DNA from: Ephydatia muelleri
Lineage: Eukaryota > Porifera > Demospongiae > Spongillida > Spongillidae
NCBI GenBank assembly: GCA_013339895.1
Contig: JABACO010000012.1
Coordinates: forward strand, 8,158,367 to 8,222,366
Length of the DNA: 64,000 nucleotides
Direction: 5' to 3'
Part shown: positions 41,416 through 52,778 of the stretch, piece by piece
Layout of the letters: each line of letters begins with the position of its first letter
How positions within the stretch are numbered: the first letter of the stretch is position 1
Program-made: the position numbers and the translations under genes
The notes under the pieces: generated by a model
What the model was told of the DNA's origin: nothing
What the model saw: only the letters and a program-made list of their open reading frames with translations
Databases searched by the model: none

Positions 41416-42245
41416 TTACCCATCAATACAAGCATGAATGGGGAAGCCAAACGGTTTGAGCTTGTCATTCCCATTGATGTGCCAACACCAGTTTGGACCC
41501 TGAAATGAAACATTAAGTTCAAGGTATAGGTAGCTGCACACATGAGGCTGGTAGCTGCACACATGGGGCTGGTAGCTGCACACATGGGGCTGGTCGCTTG
41601 CCTTGTTCACATATGTTCTCCTTGTAAGTCGTTTAACTTTACGTAGTCGTGAAGCAATAGGAGCCATTACTGCCAGTAGCATCATCACAGTGGATCTAGA
41701 TGAGTGATGTATGTCAAGGAGGATCACGTGTACCTCACCCAAAGATGAGGCTACCTTTTAATGGTGTACCGGTACTTCAATTGTAGCAATCTCCACATTG
41801 CCCGGTATCCGAGGCAGCAGTTGGACGTTTGAAGTTCATTCTATGCCCCCCACGTGGAGACGTCACGCCACTCTGTATTTGCATAGCCCGGCAAAAAGTA
41901 CTGACTTAATGGCCTGATGTACAAGTGTAAGGCGTGTTTCCACAACGTTGCGCCGTTTAAGTCCCAGCGCAGCGAGCCTTTTCTTGAGCCATGTTAGCCT
42001 GAAGGTATAGCGATGCCGTTAGTTTACTGCTACTGCGCCACCAGCATACACCCTAACCCAACAACCACGTGGTGCATTAGCCGAGTATTACCAGGATTGT
42101 CTTCTGCTGCCTCCAGTATCGCACTATTAGCCGTGCATGTGCATGTATATGCATCGTTACCTGATAGTGATATGCTAACTTACGGTCGACTATTGGGTCG
42201 TCTCTGTGAACCATACTGCTCGCCTCAAGTACTATTGTATATCGA
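41416..42245 (-). mobile_element. rve/integrase-like transposase remnant, minus strand
   Basis: Minus-strand order: LKKRLAAL..RRNVVETRL (about 41985-41910), then SRLRKVKRLTRRTYVN (about 41655-41605), then an interruption of about 115 bases with a 21-bp repeat, then GPNWCWHINGNDKLKPFGFP + IHACIDG ending at a donor GG|GTAAGT near 41418. The WH-x-(D)-G-x-DKLKP-G motif is the first catalytic block of an integrase-like transposase common in cnidarian, sponge and fish genomes. Here the usual first catalytic Asp (WHxDG) is Asn, so this copy should be dead. No later catalytic block is found. Confidence 0.7.
41531..41596. repeat. 21-bp minisatellite, 3 copies
   Basis: Unit GTAGCTGCACACATGGGGCT + G, inside the gap between two transposase blocks. 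Confidence 0.9.
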
Positions 42246-42832
42246 TCGAATAGTATAAAATTACGTGACGTCATGCAAGGTACCACCTTTGTATCCCATA
42301 GTACGTTTGGCTGGTCGGTCGGAGAAACGGTCCGCTGTTCGATCTCAAAAATAGACCGTTGTTCGATCCCAAATATAGACCGTTGTTTGATCCCAAAAAT
42401 AGATCAATGCTAGTTAGCGCGGTAGCGGAAGTGGATGATCGTTTGATCGCGGAATGGGATCGATCGCAGAATCGGATCGCTGCTCCATTGCTCGAACACG
42501 GAATCGGACCGTCGCTATATTGTTCAATCAAAAAACCGCTTGTCGTACAATGTTTGGTCGCGCGACCTCCAGGGCCACCGTACATATCCTCTTGGATCCA
42601 GAATTCCCATCTGTTCGTTGCCCTTGCTGTTCTACATTTCGGTCTATTCTGCACACAGACATTTGGAAGGAAAAGTTGAAAGTTAACAATGGTTGCACAA
42701 GCAATTCTGATAAAATAAACTATCGGTATGAGATAAATAATGGTGTACAATACGTTTATGTGCTTTTTGCATGTAGTTTTCTTACTGTCAGAGAGTTGAC
42801 AGATAGGATCCAGTGACTGCAACATAAGTATC
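42246..42832. other. Intergenic; short 24-bp repeats
   Basis: Three imperfect copies of ACCGTTGTTCGATCCCAAAA-type units at 42330-42400, then ATCGATC-rich sequence. No gene recognised. Confidence 0.5.
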
Positions 42833-45800
42833 GGACTCTCCAGAAGTCTGCAGAACGACTTAAGGAGAAAGTTTTGAAAGCCACTGAGGAAAATGGGGTC
42901 ACTCTTGATGAAGAGTCAGAAAGCTTTGTAACGGCCATCATGACGTCTCAGGATACCATATCACACATGGAACATCTGTCATCCAAATAGACTATTAGAC
43001 ACATCTTTTGGCAACAACAGTTAGAAGACTCATCTTCTTGGTATGAGATGGCACCCTTTGATGATACGGTGGTGTTTGTATCTAAGACACAAGTAAGCAA
43101 TAAATGATAAAATATTAATTGTGATAATATATCATTTCCGTTTAGATCTGCTGCTGCTTATGAGGCTCTTCAAGAATCTGGATGCGCTGTCCTGCCATCA
43201 CAGAGGACACTCCGAGACTACACACACTATGTGCAGTCATAATCTGGATTTAGTGCTGAAATAGATGAGATGCTAACAAATGCTGCTAGAGTCACCTCTT
43301 GTCCTGAAAGAGAAAGGTCTGTGATGCTTCTTATAGATGAAGTTCATATCAAGGAGAACCTAGTATTTGATAAGCATGGTCGCCAAATGATCGGCTTTGC
43401 AAATTTAGGTGACATAAATGAGCATCTTACACAGTTTGAGCTATCCCTTACATCCGAACAGCCAAAAAACACTCAACAGCTTGCCAAGACTATGGTGGTC
43501 TTTATGGTGCGAGGCCTCTTTAATAAGTTACAATTTCGCTATGTGCAGTTCGTCACACACTATCAGGCTACCAATTGTATGATCCATTTTGGGAAGCTGT
43601 AGGTCGCCTGGAACAATGTGGCCTTAAAGTAAGTTTGGCATTTATTGTATGCTCACTTAAGTTTTATAAGCATTCTATAGGTTCATGGAGTGACAATGGA
43701 TGGAGGGGCTCCTAATAGGAGTCTAATAAAGCTTCACCAGCCTTGTTCTGCAGGAAGCTTAGTCTATAAGGTCCCCAATCCTTATTCTTCAGACAGTCCT
43801 TCTCTGTATTCTATATCTGATCCCCCTCATCTGGTGAAAACGATGCGAAACTGCTCCATGTCTAGAAGATTATGGGTATGTTCTATAAGTGCATTGTTGG
43901 TGTCCATAACATGCCACTGTTAAAATTACCAGTGCAATGAGAAGGACATACTGTGGTCACATATACAAAGCTTATATGAAACTGATACAGCTTCAATGTC
44001 TGGAACCCGTCTTCTGCCAAAACTGCAGTATCAACACATATCACTAACATCATTCTCAAAGATGCGCGTCGATTTAGCAGCACAGGTAGGTATTCAAAGT
44101 TGTATGATTCTGTATCCTATGTTGTGTTATCCTAATGAAAGGTTTTGAGTGAGTCAGTATCAAAAGCAGTTGTTTTAGTGTGTGGAGATGTTGCTACGGA
44201 GACTGCAAAATTTCTTGGCATGGCTGACAAGCTGTTTTACACACTCAACGTCCATAACTACTCACATGGTGCAACAGCAAGGAAACCTTTTCAAAAGCCT
44301 TTTACTTCAAGTGACGATTGGCGTTTAAAGGTGATTTTATATTTGTGTTTTGCAGTTAAGAAACACAGGATATGCATGTATCTCTTTTTTCATTCTCAGT
44401 GGTTGGAGAATGACTTCTTGAAGTACTTAGATAACTGGGAAAGTTCTGTGAGTAACAGACCTGGATTCTCTAAGGCACAGAAACAAACCATGATGCTTAG
44501 TGCAGCAACCCGCTATGGTTTAAGGATGACTGGTATGTTTATTATACATACAAAACAAAATCATATGACATCAATACTTTCTTCACCCCTTAGCCTGGTC
44601 TTTCATAGAACTGGTACGGTACATTTTCAGCATCCCTAATGTTCATTCATTCCTGAGTCAACGACTTTGTCAGGTACATTTTCAGCATCCCTGATGTTCA
44701 TTCATTCATGAGTCAATGACTTTGTCAGGATCCTTTAGAGCGCTTTTTTGGTTGCCAGCGGCAACGAGGAGGAGTCCACGATAATCCTAATGCAGCAGAA
44801 TTCTTGAAAAATACTCAAGCTCTTAGGGTTACTAATTCTTTTTCACACCGCCCTAATAGAGGGAATTGCCGTGGTGGAAATGTTGAGATTGCTGAGGCTA
44901 CTTGTGAACCACTACCCAAGCGACGATGCAGGTCCCAGCAGAAAGCAGTGGTTTATAATGAAAGTCAGAGTGCTATTGATTTAGGTAAGAAGTGTATTGT
45001 GCATAGATGTATGAATTTCAACTCTCATATCCACCTCTTACAGGAAGTTGCAATGATTCCATATTGATGAAAGCTCTACTTTATGTGGTAAAAGAAGATG
45101 CACACAGGGTTTCTTTTTTTCAAGAGCAGTCACCCAAACAAATAGCACAAGGGCTTGCTGAATGGATTCATGAACACCCCGACAGTGCCAGTGCTTTTGA
45201 AAAGGCTGTAGTTGAGTCTTTTCTGAACTGCATACCTTCAAGTTCCTCACCATACAAAAAGAAAACACGAAGTCAAATGTGGAGTAAGTACCATACCCTC
45301 AGAACCAGCATAGCCTACGTAGAAGATTGGAAGCTTTTCTTACACACAAGCCAGGTATCTTACAACCCCATCTTCTGCCAGTGTGTTGGTCACTTCATCT
45401 TTAAAGATCTGGTGAAAGCTCAGCTTGCAGTGCACAGTTCTGATTCTATGTTAGGAAACATTACTGACTTGACGTATGAAGAAATGAATGCTCTGCGATA
45501 TACAGCTGGATATATGTTCCGCGGGCAGTCAAAAAGGAAACTGTTAAGATCATCACTGCACAATAAGAAGGATCTGGAACTGTGTCTAGATGATTTGATC
45601 AGTGATGGTGAGGAAACTCCAAACCATACTTCTGATTGGCTTGCAAGCATCAATCGTGGTGGGCTTATCACAATATGGCATTTGAATTATTTCTTGCCAT
45701 GGAGAGAGAATTGCGCAATCACCTAAAATACCATACAACTTGCATTAGTTGTGAGGCTGTATCAACTATTCGTACTTTTTCCGTGGTCAATTGTTACCGT

Positions 45801-45965
45801 TACCTGGGAACAAGATAACAGCAACATACTCTTGGGCATGATTGTAGATATGTGGATCACCATTCGTGGGTTCAGTCTAGCAAGTGCCTGGATGGAAATT
45901 TATAAGAAGCAGGAGAAGAAACTGACCCAAAAATCAAAAGGACTAAGAAAACAACTTGTATCCCT
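42833..45965 (+). pseudogene. P-element/THAP9-like transposase, degraded
   Basis: Ordered blocks of a THAP9-type DNA transposase, some separated by 50-70 bp introns: a coiled-coil start (LKEKVLKATEENGVTLDEES), RWHPLMIRWCLYL, SQRTLRDYTH, then VMLLIDEVHIKENLVFDKHG (RNase H-like core), GVTMDGGAPNRSLIKLH, SDPPHLVKTMRNC, FSKMRVDLAAQ, VLSESVSKA, LFYTLNVHNYSHG, WLENDFLKYLDNW, DPLERFFG-type DPLERFFGCQRQRGG at about 44730, LRYTAGYMFRGQ, and QKSKGLRKQL at the end. Lesions include TAG at 42988, TAA at 43240 and frameshifts near 43050, 43575 and 45670. The THAP zinc finger was not found upstream. The family enzyme would cut and paste DNA in the nucleus; this copy cannot. Confidence 0.85.
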
Positions 45966-46009
45966 CTATATATTATCTCTGGGCGGACAACGTATACTAG
46001 GATAGGGTG

Positions 46010-46090
46010 TCCGCAGGGGGACAGCCTATCCTGGGGGACAAGCTATCCTGTTACACCGGGTCGCTCCCAGCAGAAGGAAAGAGAGCGGAA
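46010..46090. repeat. Short GGACA...CTATCCTG repeats
   Basis: Three imperfect copies of a unit containing GGGGGACA and CTATCCTG, between two transposon remnants. Confidence 0.6.
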
Positions 46091-46154
46091 ACGAGCCGCT
46101 GCTTTTTGCCAAACACTAGATGTCTTTTCCGAAACGAAAGACAATTAACGGCCG

Positions 46155-46459
46155 ATGGACAACAGTCAAGCTCCTTTAGTCGAAGAAGCAAATGCTGCCG
46201 CAGCGGAATGTGCCGCAGATGATTGCCGAACTAGTGGCGTCGGGTCTGACGAGCCGGAGATCACTACGCCGCACGGTACTTCAACAGAACCTGAGAATTT
46301 GGAAGAAATAGATCCGGAGGTGTTAAGTATTCCCAAGAGTTGATAAGACAGGCAGAGGAGCAATTGTCACTCGACATCGGCGATCTGGTTTCTGCTTGCA
46401 CCACCGAGGCCGATCTTTCTCAGAAAGTCCAAGCGCTGTCGAAATTGACAAGTTTGCGT
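46155..46459 (+). pseudogene. hAT transposase pseudogene, N-terminal part (left of nested element)
   Basis: Starts MDNSQAPLVEEANAAAAECA and runs acidic; after a frameshift near 46335 it continues LIRQAEEQLSLDIGDLV and AEADLS-type helical sequence up to LTSLR, where the 3.58-kb TIR element begins. The reading frame resumes on the far side at 50042. Acidic, low-complexity N-termini before the TTF finger are usual in ZMYM1-type hAT transposases. Confidence 0.6.
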
Positions 46460-46689
46460 ACCGGTGTCATAGGGTATACGGTCCGGCCCCAATTTTCGGT
46501 CCGGCGGACCGTATTCCCTTAGGGAATACGGTCCCCCCCCGGACCCAACTCCCTAGGGAATACGGTCCGTCTAAAATATTGTACATCCAGGGAATACAGT
46601 CCGGGGGAGGAGGCGGACTCAATTCCCTGATAGAATGGAGATTTGATTTTGACGACCCAGTTTATAGCGTGTATAATTAAAAAGAGAAA

Positions 46690-47200
46690 TCGATTCTCAC
46701 CGAAATCGACATGCACAGGACAGAAGTTCTATTTGAAAATGAACATAAAAGGAGAAATCAATTCTCATCGAAATCGCAACCGTTATGAAAACAATTTAAA
46801 CACAGGACAGAAGTTCTAATTGATAATGTTATAATGAAAACAATTTAAAACCAAGACAGAAGTTCTTTCACGACATCATGTAATTTATAGTTAATTTATA
46901 AACACAAGACAGAATTTATATAATGAAAGCAATTTAAACTCAAACAGAAGTTATATAATGAAACCAAGATAGAAGTTCTTTCACGACATCAGATGTTTAA
47001 TGTAATGAATAGCTGATTGTTCGTACGATGTTTCTGGACTGTGGTTCATCCAGACAGAATTTATATAATGAAAGCAATTTAAACTCAAGACAGAAGTTAT
47101 ATAATGAAACCAAGATAGAAGTTCTTTCACGACATCAGATGTTTATTGTAATGAATAGCTGATTGTTCATACGATGTTTCTGGACTGTGGTTCATCCTTT
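46690..47200. repeat. Imperfect direct repeats around GACAGAAGTTCT
   Basis: GACAGAAGTTCT/ATATAATGAAA units recur about ten times. An 87-base segment starting AACCAAGATAGAAGTTCTTT occurs at about 46970 and 47107 nearly unchanged. Confidence 0.75.
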
Positions 47201-48769
47201 GCAGGAGCGTGATCATTAGCTACAATGTAAAGAATAGCTAGATTCCTATTTGTCACCTCAAATGATTTTGACATCCTTTACCCAAGCAAGGGTATTTGCT
47301 TGAGGGCCCTTAAAACCTTCATCTATTGCAATCCCGAACAAGAAGTGTTGGACTGCCTCTACCTGTGCGATAAAAAAACATAAGAATTTTACAGTGCTCA
47401 GTCTCAGACGTTCATAGCATAACCTATACCATTCCACGGCCTTCTTGTTCTCAGTCTTAGTACATGTACGTGACGCGCATGCACGTGATTTATTAAGATA
47501 TGTTTAATCTGCCTTTTGCAAACCATGCACCATGTATATTGACAGAACGTGTACCACAAATTTAGCTCGGCAATGTCATAATATTTTTAATTGGTGATGT
47601 AGGATTTGTAGGCACCAATTTACTAAAAGTATGTAAATAAGGGATTTCGTATATTCTCGCAATTATCAATTATTATTTGACAAATGCTGTGCTTAATTGG
47701 TGCCTACAATTCATACATAACCAATTTTATACATTTCATTTCTCTCATAGCTTGTCTGTGAGTGCATTTTTATATGTGTATCAGTACATGAGTGCTAGCC
47801 ATACAGCAATTACGATGGTTCATGTCGAAAGCTTTCATAGAACATATACTGACATGTGTGTACACTGGAACACATGGTTGGGATTTCATATTTCATTTTG
47901 TAACCTAACACTATAGCTAGATGAGCCAACATCGCTTGCGCGTCCTAATACCAGTTCAGATACTACGACTAGATATCCCCTCAGTATCACTGTAGCGTCT
48001 GCTAGTATCGGTCAGGTAGGATCTTGATGCAACTGAACTAACAGGCATACTGTTGGGGTGGATCACTGAACCCCAATCTTTCCTTCTACTGTCCCCTGTA
48101 TAGATTCCTGAATCGTGGGCGGGATAAACTGTATGGTGTGGTGCAAGGTGCTAATTAAGACTTGTTATTCGTGTACTTTATACAGTGGTATAGAAGCCGT
48201 ACTATGGTATGGGCATAAAAATTATTGAGCAATTCTGTACATAGTGTTTTCACCCTCTGGAGGCATGGAAAGAGAAGCGAGTAAGTTCTATACTGGCGCC
48301 GCGTGAGGATTGATATCGATGATTGAACGGATTCGTAGCTGTATTTAATTATCACAGGTACAGGTACGATAAAAATACTATTTGCAGTTAATTGTTTCAT
48401 GACCGTTACCCCGGTAGCGCTCTACTCAGTTTGGTCTATTAAACGCTCCTTCCTTACTTCGCAATCAATGAACAGACTACGGTGAACTGACGAGTGTGTT
48501 GGTCACTTAGATTTAGCGATAACATGAATTGCTGTGTTTTCTGGCAGTCTAAGTTTCTACTCGGCTCTAAACTAGTTGCGTCAGGTCATTTTGCAAACCC
48601 ATATACCAAGACTTATATTCATCTGGTCCCATGGGTACTAGTAATAGGGGGAGGATGTAAAACTGTTCTTTCAGTGTGTTTCAAAGGTGCATTCTTACTA
48701 ATGCACAACTCTCGGCGGAGGAAGACTGGTGACAATGTGTTTCTATTGGAGAGAATCTGTGTGTTAATT
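47201..48769. other. Interior of the TIR element, nothing recognised
   Basis: AT-rich, no frame longer than about 92 codons and no transposase motif. Confidence 0.5.
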
Positions 48770-49040
48770 TAAGGTCAATGTACATGTATCATGTGTGTTT
48801 GCACTTACTCTCAGATGATATATCCATTCTTATAGGGTGTAGATGCACACCTCTCCAAGGTGATTGGAGACCATGCATGTATTCTCATAGGTCAGTGTGC
48901 TTGCACTTACCCTCAGATGACATACACCTGTATGTATATGCACCTCTAAGACAGAGTTTGGCGACTGTGTGTTTCTACTGGAGGGAATCAATTTATTTAA
49001 GGTCAGTGTGTTTGCACTTACATGTACCCTCAGATGACAA
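48770..49040. repeat. Direct repeats around GTCAGTGTGYTTGCACTTAC
   Basis: Three imperfect copies of about 110 bases, each with TTGCACTTAC, CCTCAGATGA and a TTCTACTGGAG-like stretch. Confidence 0.7.
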
Positions 49041-49577
49041 AATGTAGGCACGTCTTTTTACCGCAAAAAGACATGCAGTCATGCACACAATGACAAGCCA
49101 GACAGCTTAAAGGCATGTGAGGATATAACAAAGAGATGCTGTCCCTACAAGATATGTGATTTTACGTTAAACCTACACAAAGACATCCAGCCCATACAAC
49201 ACCACTAAAACAGTAAGTTATAATTGTAATCCTTAAGTACCAAGTTTTTGAGGGCCCATGCAGCTTAAAGCTATGTGTCCCTGTATCTCTTCTCATCTCC
49301 CTTTTTCCTACCTCCTCCCCCTCTGCAGAAAATCTCTGGGCACAAGAGCAGCGTTATTTGTCTGTGAAATTCACTTTTTATCATGTACATGATAGAAAAA
49401 CACTTATGCATCATTCTCTAAACAATAATGGCTGAAGTGTACTAGTTTTATTTTCTTTTTTACAGGTACGAAATTGAGATTTATCCAGTACCCTCATCTC
49501 TCTTACGTTCAGTTAACTATTATATATTTTTATTTATTTCTACTTTGTTTGCACTACGATTTGATAATATAAACAGC

Positions 49578-49815
49578 CTGCATGTATAGTTGCCGACCTG
49601 CACGCGATCCTTTTCGAACCAAATGGAAAAATAGTAACAAGACAGACCGAAGAAAAAGGTTAATCAGTTTTTACAGAAGCTTCATACATTGGCGACCTGT
49701 GATCATTGTGGCTTTTGATTTTCGAACCAAATGTGCTGTTACAGACCGAATTGAAACTGCATACATAGTTGACGACCTACAGCTTTTGCTTTTCGAACCA
49801 AATGTTACGTGCATG
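49578..49815. repeat. Direct repeats around TTTTCGAACCAAATG
   Basis: Three imperfect copies of roughly 90 bases containing CATA-TTG-CGACCT and TTTTCGAACCAAATG, just inside the right TIR. Confidence 0.7.
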
Positions 49816-50041
49816 CAAGGGTTGGAAATACATTATATTTAAAACCAGGGAATACGGTCCGGGGGGGGGACACAATTCCCTAGGGAATTGAGTCCGGTTA
49901 ATTGGTTTTTGTACAACCAGGGAACTCGGTCCGGGGGACCGTATTCCCTAGGGAGTTGGGTCCGGGGCGGACCGTATTCCCTAAGGGAATACGGTCCGCC
50001 GGACCGAAAATTGGGCCGGACCGTATACCCTATGACACCGG

Positions 50042-50545
50042 CGTCAACATTCTAAGCCGGATCCACAGTTCAAATTCCAGAAAACGAGGATGCAATCGTA
50101 GTTTTAACCATGACTGGCTGGACCAGCATAAGTGACTGTGCTACAGCGCAAAGTTGAATGGTGCTTTCTGCATGCCATGTTTGCTTTTCAATGGTATGTC
50201 GAACTCTACTGGCAATTAAGGTTTCTGGTGCACTTATCACCAAGCCATTTCAGACATGGCAGAAGAAATCAGCCAAATTTGTTAACTATGAGAAGACCAG
50301 CTACCCACCAGTGCTCTCTTCAATTGGCAGAGCAGCTAGTGCATTCTGTGGAACATCCAGACAAACCTTCCAGCATTGTTCAGCTCTAGGAGCGCTGACA
50401 ACATTGCCAGCCGGAACAGAGGCATTTTGAAGTCCGTGGCTAGTGCTGTTTTGTTCTGTGCAAAGCAATGCATTGCACTGCGAGGAGATGCTGAGCAGCT
50501 GGATACCCCGGGAAACCCTGGCAACTTCCTAGCTCTATACTAAGT
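50042..50545 (+). pseudogene. hAT transposase pseudogene, continuation right of nested element
   Basis: Fragments in shifting frames: FNHDWLDQHK, LNGAFCMPCLLFNGMS, VSGALITKPFQTWQKKSAKF, then ILKSVASAVLFCAKQCIALR + GDAEQL and PGNPGNFLAL. These match the TTF zinc-finger region and the following block of the intact hAT at 61.7 kb (ATLFCAKQCIALRGDCEDLE, NPGNFLSIL), so the two belong to the same ZMYM1/THAP12-like hAT clade. A TGA replaces the Trp after DQHK, and at least two frameshifts are present. Confidence 0.75.
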
Positions 50546-51082
50546 TATTGGCGGTGAACGACCCTCATCCACCCTTGAATTCAATTTCAACACTCTGTCA
50601 CTGTACTTGTGTGTATAATTATATCCTAGGTTTCATGTATAAAGTAGTATTTTGTGCCATTCAGTATGACTCAGCATTCGATCAGAAGCATTGTGTTTAT
50701 GCGGCCGGGAGTATGATACGAAGATCGATTTACAATGCACTGGGCTCGTTGGTCCCCAGTCCATATATCGATCATTGTGCCGTCCAATAACCATGCATGC
50801 AAGTACAGAGAAGTCTGGTGGAAGCAAGTCATATTATTCTTTCTGCATGTTACAACGCAATATGGTATTAAGATAGAGACTGAAAGATTGCAAAACTGTT
50901 GGGGCTCCCGCGTCCCAGGCCGAAGAAGTCTGGTAGTATGGTTTAAACCCCCCTCCCCCCACTTTTCGTATCGGGCAACCCACCTCGGCCACCGCCCACT
51001 AGTTAGGTCCACATTTATTATCCGAACCCCCCCCCCCCCCCCCCCATTTCCGGACCTGGCTACAGGCCTGTATCTCAGATAA
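50546..51082. other. Intergenic, nothing recognised
   Basis: Contains poly-C runs near 50950 and 51030. Confidence 0.4.
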
Positions 51083-51285
51083 TACTGGCGGGCTGCGCGT
51101 CTAAAGAATACGTTTTGCGGCATATGGGATGTTCTGAATTACGATGGTGTAGTGAATGCAAGAACTATGCATCGTACGTTTCTGACAGGGATCTGACTTC
51201 AAATGAGGCTGATGATACGGCTTGCTCAACACGTAGCATCGTTAATGGAGGTGGGGATTAAAACTATTTACGGTATCGTTCTAAT
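51083..51285 (+). other. Conserved block upstream of dispanin copy 1
   Basis: Counterpart of 33810-34030 in opposite orientation, with the same short Cys-rich frame (SELRWCSECKNYASYVSDRD). Confidence 0.4.
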
Positions 51286-51296
51286 AGAGTACCTAG

Positions 51297-51330
51297 TGAC
51301 CTCTGACCCAAGAAATAATGTGTGACGTAA
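51297..51330 (+). promoter_or_regulatory. DR1-like and CRE-like sites upstream of dispanin copy 1
   Basis: TGACCTCTGACCC at 51297-51309 is the complement of GGGTCA-G-AGGTCA; TGACGTAA is at 51323-51330, 22 bases before the ATG. Confidence 0.55.
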
Positions 51331-51352
51331 CACACTTCTCCGTCAACTAAGA

Positions 51353-51923
51353 ATGGCCAGTACGAGCGACGTCAAGCAAACTCCTAGTAGCCAGCCTCGT
51401 GAGCTTCCTCCTGCCTACGATGCAGCCATGGCCCAACCATCACTCCTGCCCACTCAACCACACTCCCAACAACAAGTAAACCATCATCTAAAGTGCTACC
51501 GCCGATGTCATGCATTATCCGTATGTAGATTCCGGCCCCTCCCGTCTTTACGTCTCCTGTACCGCAGAACCCAAACTATGACGGGCCAGAGGACTTCTTG
51601 GGCTTGGTCATCATTACCACCATCGTGTGCGCCTTTCTTAACCTCCTGTCGCTTGTCTTCGGGATGATCGCGATCGTTATGGCGGCACAGGTAGAGTAAA
51701 GCATATAGACTACTTCGCATTGCGTATACACGTATGGTTGCCTTCCCATGTATAGGCTCGGATCAAGAAGGCAGCATACGATTACCCAAGGGCCCAACGA
51801 TACTCCATGATAGGTGTTGTGCTGTCCATGTGCACTATCATTTGGACTGGGTTCATAGCGACAGTCCTTACAGGAGGGCTGACAGCTGTCATTTACCTGC
51901 TGAGGAAGTATGGTGTTGACTAG
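51353..51923 (+). CDS. Dispanin/CD225 family two-pass membrane protein, copy 1
   Basis: Three exons: 51353-51475, 51529-51690 and 51756-51923 (GT-AG, phase 0), 150 codons plus stop. Layout: a 58-residue Pro/Gln/Ser tail with PPAY (residues 19-22); YDGPEDFLGLVIITTIVC leading into the first membrane segment (about residues 62-92); the basic loop ARIKKAAYDYPRAQ; the second segment about residues 113-143; and the short tail YLLRKYGVD. The order of an intramembrane/TM helix, conserved basic loop and second helix is the CD225 domain of IFITM and PRRT proteins. Introns are 53 and 65 bp. The closest relative in the window is truncated copy 4. The function is not known from sequence; vertebrate members restrict virus entry or regulate receptors. 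Confidence 0.88.
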
Positions 51924-52778
51924 CCGGTAATACTACTTCTGTCATCCTCGTCAGTCCTCTACGCAAACGTTTGATATGCTTGCAGATTGCCTTTTGTTGT
52001 TGTGTGTGTCCATGGACCATGCATGGTTGTTAAGACTATATCAGTTATTGATTTTACTTGTACTTGATTTATTTACTTTATTAAACTGCTATCAGAGATT
52101 GAAGTTACATAAAATAAATAAATCAAAAGGAACTTGAACAGGTTTACTATTTCTAAAAATGATTCCCAAGTTCTTCACGGCAACACTGGTACACATATGA
52201 GTTATTCAGGTAACTTGCATGTAAAACACTAGCAAAATTTGTTACCCCCCCCCCCCCTCCCCACCTTCCCCCCCCACACCCCCTGTTAATAAGATATAAT
52301 CATTGGAATATCTTAATAAGCATATAGGCCTCGGTCTATACTGGCTACTGATATGGCCTACGACGTGGCCTTTTTTTTCGGTATTAGGGTTTCAATTTAA
52401 CATTGTGTAGTCGATGCAGAGTGTCAGTTAAACCTATCTGTTCCATTGAACTTCACCTCCAAGCTACAAGCCAGCATTTTATGTGCATCACTATATGCTT
52501 GTTTGACTAGCCTATAGTTTTGTTTTTGTGTCATGTGACAATAGATGACCAACCTGCGCAACTTCTTCAGGATACCTTGTAATGATACAGATTGCTATAT
52601 AGGCAAGGTATAGCCTTATGTGATAGCAGTCATAAAGGTACATGCAAGTGTATGCATGCGGTTTATTATACATGTAAATGCAATTATATTTTCAGTATTA
52701 TGTGTCATGCCTAATATTATTAATGTAACTGTAATGTACAGACCTACTGTTGTTTTAATTGAGAGACCATTTGACATA
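51924..52778. other. Dispanin copy 1 3' flank
   Basis: AATAAA-type signals occur near 52110-52120. A run of C is near 52246. No other feature seen. Confidence 0.4.

Larger units (their letters stand above)
46461..50041. mobile_element. 3.58-kb non-autonomous DNA element with about 110-190-bp terminal inverted repeats
   Basis: The left end CCGGTGTCATAGGGTATACG and the right end, its inverted complement, match for about 107 bases with few changes and more loosely to about 190. Within each TIR a perfect palindrome lies around GGACCGTATTCCCT and its complement, and CGGTCCGGCGGACCG. The target appears duplicated as CGT (46457-46459 and 50042-50044). A relic of the same end is at 38056-38235. No transposase frame is present inside; the interior has three families of direct repeats. 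A 3-bp target duplication with long structured TIRs could fit PIF/Harbinger, CACTA or Zator; I cannot choose. Confidence 0.85.
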
